From Chloroflexota bacterium (lineage in GTDB: Bacteria > Chloroflexota > Dehalococcoidia > Lucifugimonadales > UBA3495): 64,000 nt of DNA. Both the position numbers and the translations under genes were made by a program. Positions 32,806 through 42,157 of the stretch are shown piece after piece (within the stretch, counting starts at the first letter, position 1; each line of letters opens with the position of its first letter). The notes under the pieces are model-generated. The model ran no database searches and was not told where the DNA came from. It saw only the letters and a list, made by a program, of their open reading frames with translations. The stretch spans positions 76,899-140,898 of the forward strand of contig JAPPLU010000070.1 in the NCBI GenBank assembly GCA_028874075.1, read 5' to 3'.

Positions 32806-35580
32806 CTACTCCATATCCCCCCAGCTTACGCCCCACTTGGCCTCCACCTTCAGGGTTACATCCAAATCCATGGCCGCCGGCATTTCGTCGAATACCAGCG
32901 CCTGCAGGTCGTCCATCTCCTCTCGGGGCACCTCGAAGACTAGTTCGTCGTGGACTTGTAACAGCATTTTCGCCCGCAGGTTTTCCCGTTGCAGGCGGTC
33001 GTGCACCCGGATCATGGCCAGCTTCATGATGTCGGCGGCGGTGCCCTGGATGGGCATATTGATGGCCATGCGCTCAGCGGCGCCGCGCACGTTGAAGTTG
33101 CTGGAGTTCACGTCGGGGACGAAACGGCGGCGGCCGCACAGGGTTTCGACGTACTGGGTCTGCCGGGTCTTGGCTTTCACTTCCTCCAGGTAACCGGCTA
33201 TGCGGGGGTACTTGCTGAAGTAGGTTTCGATGAACTTGGCGCCATCCTCCCGCGAATATTCCGTCTGCTGGGAGATGCCGTGGGCGGAGAGACCGTAGAT
33301 GACGCCGAAGTTCAGCACCTTGGCAACTCGGCGCTGGTCGGCGGTTACCTCGTTGATGGGCACGTCGTTCATCAGCGACGCAGTGGCGGCGTGGATGTCC
33401 TCGCCTCGGCGGAAGGCCTCAAGCAGTTCCGGGTCTTGGGAAAGGTGAGCCAACACCCGCAGCTCAATCTGCGAGTAGTCGGCGGCGAACAGCACCCAGT
33501 CGGGCGCGCCCTCGGCAACGAAGGCGCTGCGCACCCGCTTCCCCATTTCAGTGCGAATCGGGATGTTCTGCAGGTTGGGATCGCTGCTGGACATGCGTCC
33601 AGTGGCGGAACCCACCTGGTTGTAGCTGGTGTGAATGCGGCCTGTGTCGGGGTTGATCAGTTCCGGCAGCGTGTCAACGTAGGTGGACTTGAGCTTGGAG
33701 ACCTGGCGGTATTCCAGGATTTTATCCACCACGGGATGGAAGCCGCGCATACCCTCCAGGGCGTTGGCGTCGGTGGAGTAGCCCGTCTTTGTGCGCCGGG
33801 TCTTGGGCAGGCCCAGTTCGTTGAATAACAGGTCGCTCAACTGATGGGGGGAGTTGATGTTGACCGTGTGGCCGATGGTCTCGTATAGCTCCAGTTCCGT
33901 TCGCTGCATGTGCTCGTTCAGGTCGCGGGACATTTCGTGGAGCGAGCCTTCGTCCACCTTGATGCCCTGCCGTTGCATGTCCACCAATATGGGTGCCAGG
34001 GGCATTTCTATGTCCAGCATCAGGGCGGACAGGTTCTGCTGTTCAATGGACGGTTCCAGCCGACCCCGCAGCCGGATGGTCATGTCTGCGTCGGCAGCCG
34101 CGTAAGGGGTGGCATCCTCGATGGGCACCTGGTCGAAGGTCTTCTGGCGGGCGCCTTTGCCGATTAAATCGGTTATCAGCTTCATTTCCACGCCCAGCAC
34201 GTCCAGGGCCAGGTTCTTCAGCCCCAGTTGGTTGCGGCTGAGCAGGTGGGCGGCCACCATAGAGTCAAAGTCCACGTTGCGGACGTTGATGCCGTAGTTG
34301 GCCAGGACCATCATATCGAAGGTGGCGTTGTGGGCGCTCTTGGCCAGGTCCGGGTCCTCCAGCAGCGGCTTTAGCTGGGCCAACACTTCCTCCAGGGGTA
34401 GTTGTGTGCCCTCCCGGTGGCCCACAGGAACGTACCAGGCGCAGCCCGGTTCGGTGGCAAAGCTCAGGCCCACCAGTTCGGCCCTCATCTGGTCCAGGCT
34501 GGTGGTCTCGGTATCGAAGGCGAATCCGCCTGCCTTCCGCAGTTCCGACAGCATCTCGTCCAGCTGGGCCTGGGTTTGGACCGTGATGTAGTCTGTATCC
34601 TCGTCTGGCGGGGCGAGCTGCGCCTCAGCCTCGGGAGCGCCCGAGTCCGGGTCCCAGACCGGAGCCGGCAGGCGGGGTATGACGGTGTGGAACTCCAGCT
34701 CCGTAAGCAGGGCGACCACCTTGCCCCGGTCGTAGGAGCCGCTCTTCGACGCTTCCAGGGACAGTTCAACCGGAGCTTCCCGGGAAATGGTGGTCAGAAT
34801 GCGGTTCTCAAAGGCCCTGTCCCGGTTCTCTTCCAGGGATTTGCGTACGCTGGGTGGCTTCACGTCCTCAATGTGCTCGTAAATGCCCTCCAGGTCGTGA
34901 AACTCGTTCAGCAGCTTGATGGCCGTTTTTTCCCCTACCCGGGGCACTCCGGGGATGTTGTCCGACGAATCGCCCAGCAGTGACTTGAAGTCGGGCTGCT
35001 GGGTGGCGGTCAGGCCCCCGTAGCGTTCCTCCAGCGCCGCTTCGTCATAGACATTGCGGTCCTGGAACCCGGAAGACAGGTCAATACGCACATGGGGTGA
35101 GATGAGCTGGAAGGTATCCCGGTCGCCGGTGAGAATAACCGAGTCCAGCCCCTGTTCCTCCGCCTGTTTGCACAGAGTGCCAATAACGTCGTCTGCCTCA
35201 AATCCCTCCACCTCGTAGACGGGAACTCCGAAGGCCTCCATCAGTCCCTTGACTCGTCCGAACTGGGGCCGCAGTTCGGGCGGCGATGGTTCCCGCTGGG
35301 CCTTGTAGTCCTCGAAACGTTCGTGCCGGAAGGTGGGCGCCCTGGTATCGAAGGCGATGGCTACGTGGGTTGGTTTCCAGTCCTGCAGCGCCCGCAGGAA
35401 CACGTTGGTGAAGCCGTAGACCCCGGTAACGTCCTCGCCGGTGGTTGAGACGGTCAGGTGGCGCTGTGTTGAGATGGCCCGGAAGGAGCGGTGCACCATG
35501 GCGTGGCCATCCATGATCATCAGCAGGGGTTTGCCGGAAGCGGACTCAAACAGGGGCATGGCGGCGGGTTGCTGGGCCAT
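32806..35580 (-). CDS. polA: DNA polymerase I
   Basis: The 924-residue protein has all three domains. The 5'-nuclease domain (about 20-300) contains AIAFDTRAPTFRHERF and GDRDTFQL. The 3'-5' proofreading domain keeps its acidic residues (FDTETTSLDQM, HNATFDMMV, YAAADADMTIRL). The polymerase has motif A DYSQIELRVLAHLSQD, motif B RRVAKVLNFGVIYGL and motif C QVHDELVFE. Proofreading therefore looks active, unlike in Taq. ATG 35580 has GAGG eight bases upstream; the 38 in-frame codons before it are not conserved. It processes Okazaki fragments and fills repair gaps. Confidence 0.97.
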   Translation of the reverse strand: MAQQPAAMPLFESASGKPLLMIMDGHAMVHRSFRAISTQRHLTVSTTGEDVTGVYGFTNVFLRALQDWKPTHVAIAFDTRAPTFRHERFEDYKAQREPSPPELRPQFGRVKGLMEAFGVPVYEVEGFEADDVIGTLCKQAEEQGLDSVILTGDRDTFQLISPHVRIDLSSGFQDRNVYDEAALEERYGGLTATQQPDFKSLLGDSSDNIPGVPRVGEKTAIKLLNEFHDLEGIYEHIEDVKPPSVRKSLEENRDRAFENRILTTISREAPVELSLEASKSGSYDRGKVVALLTELEFHTVIPRLPAPVWDPDSGAPEAEAQLAPPDEDTDYITVQTQAQLDEMLSELRKAGGFAFDTETTSLDQMRAELVGLSFATEPGCAWYVPVGHREGTQLPLEEVLAQLKPLLEDPDLAKSAHNATFDMMVLANYGINVRNVDFDSMVAAHLLSRNQLGLKNLALDVLGVEMKLITDLIGKGARQKTFDQVPIEDATPYAAADADMTIRLRGRLEPSIEQQNLSALMLDIEMPLAPILVDMQRQGIKVDEGSLHEMSRDLNEHMQRTELELYETIGHTVNINSPHQLSDLLFNELGLPKTRRTKTGYSTDANALEGMRGFHPVVDKILEYRQVSKLKSTYVDTLPELINPDTGRIHTSYNQVGSATGRMSSSDPNLQNIPIRTEMGKRVRSAFVAEGAPDWVLFAADYSQIELRVLAHLSQDPELLEAFRRGEDIHAATASLMNDVPINEVTADQRRVAKVLNFGVIYGLSAHGISQQTEYSREDGAKFIETYFSKYPRIAGYLEEVKAKTRQTQYVETLCGRRRFVPDVNSSNFNVRGAAERMAINMPIQGTAADIMKLAMIRVHDRLQRENLRAKMLLQVHDELVFEVPREEMDDLQALVFDEMPAAMDLDVTLKVEAKWGVSWGDME

Positions 35581-35778
35581 GGCTGGCACCTCGAAAGACG
35601 GCTTTGGGATCCAAAGTTCCTGGCGACCAGGTAGACCGGAATAGTTGATGGTTGTTTCCCGCATTATACAACAGGGCGGATGGGCAAAAGGCATAGGGTA
35701 AGGGTAGTCTCCAACGTGCTAAAATGGGGTGCAAATCTGGAAGGCCGGCGATTGAACGGCCCAAAGTGGTTAAGAGTA

Positions 35779-36165
35779 ATGCCCATCTATGAATACCGGT
35801 GTGAAGACTGCCAGCACCTCAACTCGTTGCTGGTCTATAGCTGGTCTGAGGACAAGGAACGGACGTGCGCCCGCTGCAACGGCCCTAACCTGAATCGCCT
35901 CATCTCCCAGTTCACGATGAGACGGTCCTGGGGCGAAAGCCTGAATTGGGCCCCCAGCGGCGAGACCCTGCGGGACGTGAACGAAGATGACCCCCGCAGC
36001 GTCGACCGGTTCATGGGCCGCGTCAAGCAGGAAATGGGCGGCCAGGTTACTTCCGACTTTGAAGAAATGCGGCGGGAGATAACCCAGGGCCCCCGAAGTT
36101 TCGACACTCCCGGCGGGCATGGGCACGACCATGGCCATGGGCACGATCACGGACACAGCCACTAG
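35779..36165 (+). CDS. FmdB-type zinc-ribbon protein with histidine-rich tail
   Basis: This 128-residue protein has the FmdB N-terminal zinc ribbon MPIYEYRCEDC, with the second cysteine pair in CARC near residue 35. A helical middle follows. The last 16 residues alternate His with Gly and Asp (GHGHDHGHGHDHGHSH), a probable metal-binding tail. FmdB proteins are small putative regulators with no settled function. The conserved MPIYEY fixes the start at 35779. A paralogue without the His tail follows 30 bases later. Confidence 0.85.
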   Translation: MPIYEYRCEDCQHLNSLLVYSWSEDKERTCARCNGPNLNRLISQFTMRRSWGESLNWAPSGETLRDVNEDDPRSVDRFMGRVKQEMGGQVTSDFEEMRREITQGPRSFDTPGGHGHDHGHGHDHGHSH

Positions 36166-36195
36166 CGGGCACCACTGTCAGGAGAGACGGCGTCT

Positions 36196-36537
36196 ATGCC
36201 CATCTACGAATACCGCTGCGGGGACTGCCACCAGGTATCGTCCTTTTTCACCCGTTCCATCAGCGCCGAACTGCACCCGATATGCGCCCACTGCCAGGGC
36301 CAGAACATGCACCGGCGTATGTCATCCTTCGCCATGGGCAAGACGCCCCAGTCGGTCCACGAGCAATTCCCGGCCCCGGGTGGTGGTTCGGCACTGGACT
36401 ACTACAGTGACCCCCGCAACATCGGCAGAAACGTGGAAGAGAGCTTCCAGCGGCACGGTCTGGATATGCCCGACTCGGTTCGGGAGAATATCGCCGCCGC
36501 CCGGGAGGGTACTCTGCCAAAGGATCTGGATATATGA
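36196..36537 (+). CDS. FmdB-type zinc-ribbon protein
   Basis: This 113-residue paralogue of the preceding gene starts MPIYEYRCGDC and has a second pair CAHC near residue 34. The C-terminal half is helical (residues 68-108) and aligns by eye with the middle of the first protein, so the two probably arose by tandem duplication. The stop overlaps the thiE start (ATGA), showing translational coupling. Function is unknown; zinc binding is expected from the family. Confidence 0.85.
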   Translation: MPIYEYRCGDCHQVSSFFTRSISAELHPICAHCQGQNMHRRMSSFAMGKTPQSVHEQFPAPGGGSALDYYSDPRNIGRNVEESFQRHGLDMPDSVRENIAAAREGTLPKDLDI

Positions 36538-37508
36538 CGCAACAACCGGACATAAGGGAGCAACTGGCCCAATCCGTATTGCTGAACGCCCACAGCCTGG
36601 CAAATGACTGCCCCCCCTTCCGGGGAGGGGAGGAGTGCCTGGCCCGTTTGAAAGCAATTCTGCCCTCCTTGCCCGAGGACGAAGGAATTGCTCCGACTCC
36701 CCTTACTTTGGCCGGCGCTTTGTCGGTTGCCAGTGCGGCCGCTGGTTCCCTGGAGGCGGTGGCCGGCTTGAGCGCCGCTGACGAGATGCCGGCCGACTTT
36801 GCGGAAGTCCTGTCCCAGCTTCTGTCTGAACTCTCTTCGCTACTGGGAGCGGAGTTACGCCGACAGAAAGCCGGCCAGGTCCGGGGCCTGTACGTCATCA
36901 TCGACCCGGAGGTTACCGGCGGGCGGGAACCAATCGAAATCGCTCAGGCCGCCGTGCGGGGCGGCGCGAGGATGCTCCAACTGCGGGACAAGCTCCGGGA
37001 CAAGGGAGAGATTTTCCCCCTTGCCCGGGATCTGCAGACACTGTGCGAGGCCAATGACGTGCTGCTCATCGTCAACGACCACGTTGACCTGGCCGCCGCC
37101 GTGGGCTCCGGCGGCGTGCATGTGGGACAGACCGACCTGCCGGTGGCCCAGGCCCGCCAAATCCTGGCTCCGGACCAGGTGCTGGGCCGTTCCAACCGGG
37201 AAATTGACCTGTTGATCGAGTCGCAGGAAATGGGCGCCGACCACGTGGCCTTTGGCGCCATCTACCAGACCACAACCAAGTCCGGTGGTCGCGGACCCCA
37301 GGGCCCAGAGCGATTGAAGGAGGCCCGGGCCGTTACCCAGGTGCCCCTGGTGGCCATCGGCGGTATCAATGCTGAGAACGTGGCTCCGGTCATTGAGTAC
37401 GGGGCTGACGCCGTATGCGTTACCGCGGCCGTGGGCCTGGCGCCCGAACCCGAGGCCGCCGCCGCCAGGCTGGTTGAAGCCATCCGCCAGGCAGGAGGCA
37501 AGGTATAG
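36534..37508 (+). CDS. thiE: thiamine-phosphate synthase with extra N-terminal domain
   Basis: ThiE couples the pyrimidine and thiazole halves of thiamine. The catalytic TIM barrel (about 115-324) is complete: MLQLRDK, VNDHVDLA, GVHVGQTDLP, FGAIYQTTTKSGGRGPQG and AIGGI. Ahead of it is a helical, acidic extension of about 110 residues that ordinary ThiE (about 210 residues) lacks, and I recognise no family in it. The start ATG overlaps the previous stop, and the stop overlaps the translin GTG by one base. No other thiamine gene is nearby. Confidence 0.9.
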   Translation: MTQQPDIREQLAQSVLLNAHSLANDCPPFRGGEECLARLKAILPSLPEDEGIAPTPLTLAGALSVASAAAGSLEAVAGLSAADEMPADFAEVLSQLLSELSSLLGAELRRQKAGQVRGLYVIIDPEVTGGREPIEIAQAAVRGGARMLQLRDKLRDKGEIFPLARDLQTLCEANDVLLIVNDHVDLAAAVGSGGVHVGQTDLPVAQARQILAPDQVLGRSNREIDLLIESQEMGADHVAFGAIYQTTTKSGGRGPQGPERLKEARAVTQVPLVAIGGINAENVAPVIEYGADAVCVTAAVGLAPEPEAAAARLVEAIRQAGGKV

Positions 37509-38152
37509 TGCCCTCCAACTACAGTGAAGACCTTTCCCGCATCGCCACCGAGGCAATTGAGGCCCTGACCCTGCGCCACCAGGCCCGGGAACAGGCCCTG
37601 GCCGTTTCCCGCGAGGTTATCCGTTTCTCCGCCAACGCCATACGCGCCGTTCATCGGGGAGACTTTGACGACGCCCGGCAGCTGATCGACCGGGCCGGTG
37701 AGCGGCTGCGGGAGACTCGCCACATCCGGGACGAGAACCCCGAGATATACTATGCCGGGTTCCTGTCCGACGCCCGCAAGGAGTTCACCGAGGCCAATGT
37801 CACGCTGGCCGTCATTTCCCGTTCCGATATCCCCGACCCTGATGCCATTGATGTGGACCCGCCCGCCTACCTTAACGGCATGGCCGAGGTCATCGGAGAA
37901 CTCCGCCGCTATATTTTGGACGCCCTGCGCCGCGACTCCTTCGATCACTGCGAGGAATTCATGGATGTGATGGACGAGATTTACGGCATCCTGGTTACCA
38001 TCGACTTTCCTGAAGGAGTAACGGGGGGCTTGCGCCGCAGCACCGACGCCATGCGCGGTGTCCTGGAACGTACACGCGGCGACCTGACCATCTCCCTTCA
38101 GCAGCGGCGGCTGGAACAAAGGCTGGCCGGCCTGGAGGGTGATAAACAGTAA
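37508..38152 (+). CDS. translin family protein
   Basis: The 214-residue all-helical protein resembles the archaeal-type translin family (COG2178). Matching parts are REQALAVSREVIRFSANAIRAVHRGDFDDA near the start, the acidic LRRYILDALRR, and the C-terminal TGGLRRSTDAMRGVLERTRGDLTI. Translin binds single-stranded RNA and DNA, and with TRAX forms an RNase in eukaryotes; bacterial functions are unknown. GTG 37508 overlaps the thiE stop (TAGTG), so it is translated with thiE. It is not a haloacid dehalogenase, a label such proteins sometimes carry. Confidence 0.78.
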   Translation: MPSNYSEDLSRIATEAIEALTLRHQAREQALAVSREVIRFSANAIRAVHRGDFDDARQLIDRAGERLRETRHIRDENPEIYYAGFLSDARKEFTEANVTLAVISRSDIPDPDAIDVDPPAYLNGMAEVIGELRRYILDALRRDSFDHCEEFMDVMDEIYGILVTIDFPEGVTGGLRRSTDAMRGVLERTRGDLTISLQQRRLEQRLAGLEGDKQ

Positions 38153-38159
38153 CGGTTTT

Positions 38160-38218
38160 CACAAAGAGATGCAGAGAATCAGAGACATGTCTCCGAGGTT
38201 CTCCGTATCTTCGTTTCT
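38160..38218. repeat. imperfect inverted repeat (REP-like hairpin relic)
   Basis: The gap between translin and the MBL gene holds two degenerate arms of about 28 bases, rich in the CAGAGA/TCTCCG pattern, around the perfect 12-base core GAGACATGTCTC (38182-38193). This resembles widespread extragenic hairpin repeats of the CACAGAG...CTCTGTG type, here decayed. Confidence 0.5.
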
Positions 38219-38255
38219 CTATTGTTAGATAGCCGCATATGAGGAGCAATCAGCC

Positions 38256-39077
38256 TTGGCTGAAGTACGCGTTTCCTTTCTTGGCACCGGCGCCGGCAAC
38301 TGCATCCACCGGGCCCACACTGCTATAGTCCTTGACTGCCCCGACGGTACCCGGCTATTGCTGGATGCCGGTTCCGGCAACTCGGTCCTGCGCCACGGGG
38401 CCCAGCTGGACTTCTTTGCCGAGGACTACGAGCACGTCCTGCTCTCCCACCGCCACGGCGACCACATGGGCGGGCTGCCCCACATCCAGGGCCGCCGCAC
38501 GCAGATTGCCCCTACCGCATCGCCCTTGGTGGTACATAGCCTGGAAGAATCCCTGGCGGGCCTGCAAAACCTGTTCCGGGCCGTGAGCATTACCCACCAG
38601 GTTGACGAGGACAGCGTCACCACCTCGGACGGGAACCGGGTAGTCGCATGGGACCCGGTGGAGCTGGGTCAGTGGATTACGTTGGGCGCGGATACCCGGG
38701 CCTCCTGCTTCCTGGTGAACCACATCGGCGGCGCCGTGGGCTGGCGGGTGGAGACCGGCGGCATTTCCGTAGTCTTTTCCGGCGATACCCGTTATAGCGA
38801 AAGCCTGGTTGAAGCTTCCCAGGGCGCCGACCTGTTGATTCACGAGGCCCTAAGCACCGACGAAGACCGGGAAGGGGCAGCCAGCCGGGGCCACTGTACC
38901 GCAGGCGAGGCCGCCCGGGCTGCCGCATTAGCCGACGCCGGCCAGCTTGTCATCACCCATATCGACACCCCCTTCCACCACAACCCCCAACCCCTGGCTG
39001 ACGAGGCCCGCGCTCACTATGGTGGCCCCGTATCTGTGGCCGAGGACCTTTGGGTAACTACTGTCAGCAGCCCGTAG
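38256..39077 (+). CDS. MBL-fold metallo-hydrolase (RNase Z/AtsA-like)
   Basis: The 273-residue protein begins FLGTGAGNCIHRAHTAIVL and carries the zinc motif HRHGDH near residue 68, then VNHIGGAVGWRVE and VFSGDTRYS, followed by LLIHEALS and late HIDTP. This is the RNase Z-like branch that includes tRNA 3' nucleases and small-molecule hydrolases. The length is shorter than tRNase Z and no clear exosite is seen, so a small-ester or nucleotide substrate is equally possible. TTG 38256 is the start, supported by GAGGAG at 38241-38246. Confidence 0.82.
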   Translation: MAEVRVSFLGTGAGNCIHRAHTAIVLDCPDGTRLLLDAGSGNSVLRHGAQLDFFAEDYEHVLLSHRHGDHMGGLPHIQGRRTQIAPTASPLVVHSLEESLAGLQNLFRAVSITHQVDEDSVTTSDGNRVVAWDPVELGQWITLGADTRASCFLVNHIGGAVGWRVETGGISVVFSGDTRYSESLVEASQGADLLIHEALSTDEDREGAASRGHCTAGEAARAAALADAGQLVITHIDTPFHHNPQPLADEARAHYGGPVSVAEDLWVTTVSSP

Positions 39078-39155
39078 ATTATTTGGAAACATTTGTTCTA
39101 TAGTTTTCGCAGCTTACCCATACGCGCCGGCAAGACAGGCGCGGTAGGAGTTGCG

Positions 39156-40676
39156 ATGCTTGCCAAGAGTCAAACGTGCGCCGTGGCGGGCCTGGACGGG
39201 TTCATAGTCCAGGTCGAGGTGGATATTTCCAACGGCCTGCCGGCCTTCAACGTAGTAGGGCTGCCCGATACGGCGGTCCAGGAAGCAAGGGAGCGGGTCC
39301 GGGCCGCCCTGCGGAACAGCGGCTGCGAGTTTCCCATGCGCCGCATTACCGTCAATCTGGCGCCGGCCGACCTTAAGAAAGCCGGGCCCGCTTACGACCT
39401 GCCTATTGCCGTGGGCATCCTGCTCAGTTCCGGGCAGATCTACCTGCCTGATGAAGCTTCCCTGTTCCTGGGGGAGCTTTCCCTGGACGGCAGTCTCCGC
39501 CACACCAACGGCGTGCTGCCCATGGTTTCGGTGGCCCGCGACCAGGGCTTCTCCGCCGTCTACGTTCCCACCGCCGACGCTGCCGAAGCGGCCCTGGTGG
39601 AAGGCATACAGGTCTATCCCACGCCCACCCTGGCGGCCCTGGTGAGCCACTTGTTGGGGGAGACGACCATCCGGCCCTTGGAATTTACCGGATTGCCCGA
39701 TGGCGCGGGGCCTGCCGCCAATGGCTGTAATCTGGCTCACATCAAGGGGCAGGAGCATGCCAAGCGCGCCCTGGAAGTGGCCGCGGCCGGCTTCCACAAC
39801 ATTCTGTTCAACGGCCCGCCGGGCAGTGGCAAGACGATGCTGGCCCGTTCTCTGCCGTCCATCCTCCCGAAGATGACTCCGGAGGAGGCGCTGGACGCTA
39901 CCAAAATTTATAGCATCAGCGGGTCACTCCCTCCCGACTGTCCCCTTATTGCCGAGCGACCCTTTCGAGCTCCCCACTACAGCATTTCCAACGCCGGACT
40001 GGTGGGCGGAGGACGCACACTACGGCCCGGTGAAATTACACTGAGCCACCGGGGCGTCCTTTTCCTGGACGAACTGCCTGAGTTCGACCGCACGGCGCTG
40101 GAGTCCCTGCGCCAGCCTCTGGAGGACAAGGTGGTTACCATCAGCCGGGTTACCGGGTCGGTAACCTATCCCGCCAGCTTCATGCTGGTGGCGGCCCAGA
40201 ATCCCTGCCCTTGCGGCTATTACTCCCATCCCCGCAAGGACTGCACCTGCAGCAGTTCCGCCGTGAACCGGTACCAGAAGCGCATCAGCGGCCCCCTGAT
40301 GGACCGTATCGACATCTTCGTAGAGGTACCTCCCGTGGAATACGAGAAGCTGGTGGACGAGGCTGAGTCGGAGGAATCAGAGGTCGTAAGGAAACGGGTG
40401 GAAGAGGCCAGGGAAGTTCAGGCGGAGCGCTTTAACCACTGCGCGGGACGCTTTAACTCGGAAATGGGCGCCGCGGAAGTCTGGAAAATTTGCAACCTGG
40501 ACTCGGCCGCCCGCAGTTTGCTCCAGACAGCGACCAACCAGCTCAACCTGTCCGCCCGGGCCTTTCATCGCATCGTCAAGGTCTCCCGCACAATTGCCGA
40601 TCTGGACGGTTCCGAAAGTATCGGCGTGAGCCACTTGGCCGAGGCCCTGCAGTACCGTTCCAGAGGTTTGAACTGA
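39156..40676 (+). CDS. YifB/ComM family Mg-chelatase-like AAA ATPase
   Basis: The 506-residue protein has the N-terminal Lon-like ChlI domain (LDGFIVQVEVDISNGLPAFN to about 165), then an AAA+ core with Walker A NGPPGSGKTMLA and Walker B VLFLDELPEF. A cysteine cluster (NPCPCGYY, CTCSS) and a C-terminal helical lid follow. In Vibrio, ComM is a helicase that aids branch migration in natural transformation. The ATG at 39156 has AGGAG six bases upstream; 21 codons of upstream frame are not conserved. It is convergent with aroA (18-base gap). Confidence 0.93.
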   Translation: MLAKSQTCAVAGLDGFIVQVEVDISNGLPAFNVVGLPDTAVQEARERVRAALRNSGCEFPMRRITVNLAPADLKKAGPAYDLPIAVGILLSSGQIYLPDEASLFLGELSLDGSLRHTNGVLPMVSVARDQGFSAVYVPTADAAEAALVEGIQVYPTPTLAALVSHLLGETTIRPLEFTGLPDGAGPAANGCNLAHIKGQEHAKRALEVAAAGFHNILFNGPPGSGKTMLARSLPSILPKMTPEEALDATKIYSISGSLPPDCPLIAERPFRAPHYSISNAGLVGGGRTLRPGEITLSHRGVLFLDELPEFDRTALESLRQPLEDKVVTISRVTGSVTYPASFMLVAAQNPCPCGYYSHPRKDCTCSSSAVNRYQKRISGPLMDRIDIFVEVPPVEYEKLVDEAESEESEVVRKRVEEAREVQAERFNHCAGRFNSEMGAAEVWKICNLDSAARSLLQTATNQLNLSARAFHRIVKVSRTIADLDGSESIGVSHLAEALQYRSRGLN

Positions 40677-40694
40677 CTGGGGAGGCCAGCCGGA

Positions 40695-41975
40695 TTATTC
40701 CGAAATGATGGCCCCGAAATTGTCGAAGTATTCGGGGAATGTCTTGGAAACGCAGCCTGGATCCAGGATTGTAATTTCCGAACTGCCCAGGGAGGCCAGG
40801 GAGAAGCTCATGGCCATGCGGTGGTCGTTGTAGGTGGAGATTTCCGCCGGGTGTATCTGGGCGGGCGGGTCAATTTCCAGGTAGTCGGGGCCCTCCACTA
40901 CCCCGGCGCCGACTTTGCGCAGCTCGGTGGCCATGGCGGCCAGGCGGTCAGTCTCCTTGACGCGCCAGTTGCCGATGTTGCGGATGACCGTCTTTCCGTC
41001 GGCGAAGAGGGCTGTTACGGCCACTGTCATGGCTGCGTCGGGGATATGGTTAAGGTCCAGGTCAAGCCCTCGAAGGTGTCCACGGGAAACTTCAATGTAG
41101 TCCGGGCCCCGGCTGACCACTGCCCCCATGAGTTCCAGCACATCGGCATGCTGAACGTCCCCCTGAATGCTGTCGGCTCCCACGCCCGTAACCCGAACGG
41201 TGCCGCCACGGATGGCTGCCGCCGACATGAAATAGCTGGCGGAAGAAGCGTCCCCTTCCACCAGGGCGGTGCCCGGAGAGCGATAGGTCTGGCCGGCAGC
41301 AACCCGGAAGGCCTGATAATTGTCGTTCTCCACCGCAACACCGAACCGGCGCATCACGTCCACGGTCATGTCAATGTAGGGCTTGGAAACCAGGTCGCCA
41401 ACGATTTCAATGTCCAGGGCGTCCTGTGCCAGGGGGGATGCCAGCAGCAGCGCGGTCAGGTACTGGCTGGATACATTGCCCCGAATGGACACGCTGCCAC
41501 CCTGCAGCCCGGTGGCCCGAATCCGCAGGGGAGGGTAACCTTCGGCCCCTTCGTATTGTATGTCTGCACCCAGTTGGCGAAGGGCGTCCACCAGGTGAGC
41601 AATGGGACGTTCCTGCATCCGCGGCTCGCCGGTCAGGGTGTATTCTCCTTCCCCCACGCACAGGGCAGCGCACAAGGGCCTTATTGCGGTACCGGCGTTT
41701 CCCAGGAAAAGGTCCGCATTTCTCACGGCGAAGGGCCCGCCCTGGCTCTTCACGATACATCTGGCTCCTTCGTCAAGAAAGGTCAGCCCTATGCCCAGGG
41801 TCTCCAAAGCAGTGGTCATGTACTGGGTGTCGTCGCTCTCCAGCAGATTGCGCACTTCGGTCTGCCCGCTGGCCAGCGAAGACAACAGCAGCAACCGGTT
41901 GGAAAGGCTCTTGGAACCCGGCAATTGAATGGTTCCCCCAACCAGGCTTGCGGGTTTCAGTGTCAGCGATTCCAT
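40695..41975 (-). CDS. aroA: 3-phosphoshikimate 1-carboxyvinyltransferase
   Basis: EPSP synthase adds the enolpyruvyl group of PEP to shikimate-3-phosphate in the aromatic pathway. The 426-residue protein has [45 protein letters not shown], and the late [14 protein letters not shown]. The [11 protein letters not shown] form is that of class I enzymes, which are normally sensitive to glyphosate. No other shikimate gene is adjacent. The start lies 182 bases from the divergent PEPCK-like gene. Confidence 0.96.
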   Translation of the reverse strand: MESLTLKPASLVGGTIQLPGSKSLSNRLLLLSSLASGQTEVRNLLESDDTQYMTTALETLGIGLTFLDEGARCIVKSQGGPFAVRNADLFLGNAGTAIRPLCAALCVGEGEYTLTGEPRMQERPIAHLVDALRQLGADIQYEGAEGYPPLRIRATGLQGGSVSIRGNVSSQYLTALLLASPLAQDALDIEIVGDLVSKPYIDMTVDVMRRFGVAVENDNYQAFRVAAGQTYRSPGTALVEGDASSASYFMSAAAIRGGTVRVTGVGADSIQGDVQHADVLELMGAVVSRGPDYIEVSRGHLRGLDLDLNHIPDAAMTVAVTALFADGKTVIRNIGNWRVKETDRLAAMATELRKVGAGVVEGPDYLEIDPPAQIHPAEISTYNDHRMAMSFSLASLGSSEITILDPGCVSKTFPEYFDNFGAIISE

Positions 41976-42054
41976 GCTCTTTTCACCTGCTTTCTACTTC
42001 CCATGGAAGGGATTACGGACGGTCCCGAACAAAGCCGGGGTGCTACTGCGAATT

Positions 42055-42083
42055 TTGACATAAGACTGCTAACAATGTAGCAT
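42055..42083 (+). promoter_or_regulatory. promoter of the PEPCK-like/DUF3090/SCO1664 unit
   Basis: Consensus TTGACA (42055-42060) and TAGCAT (42078-42083) are 17 bases apart. The start would be near 42090, with a leader of about 68 bases before the GTG start. Confidence 0.7.
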
Positions 42084-42157
42084 ATCAGTCGCCGGCCACA
42101 ACCTTTTCTGGCCGCTAATTCCTAACAAATCACCGAGAACGACACGAGGGACTGTCA

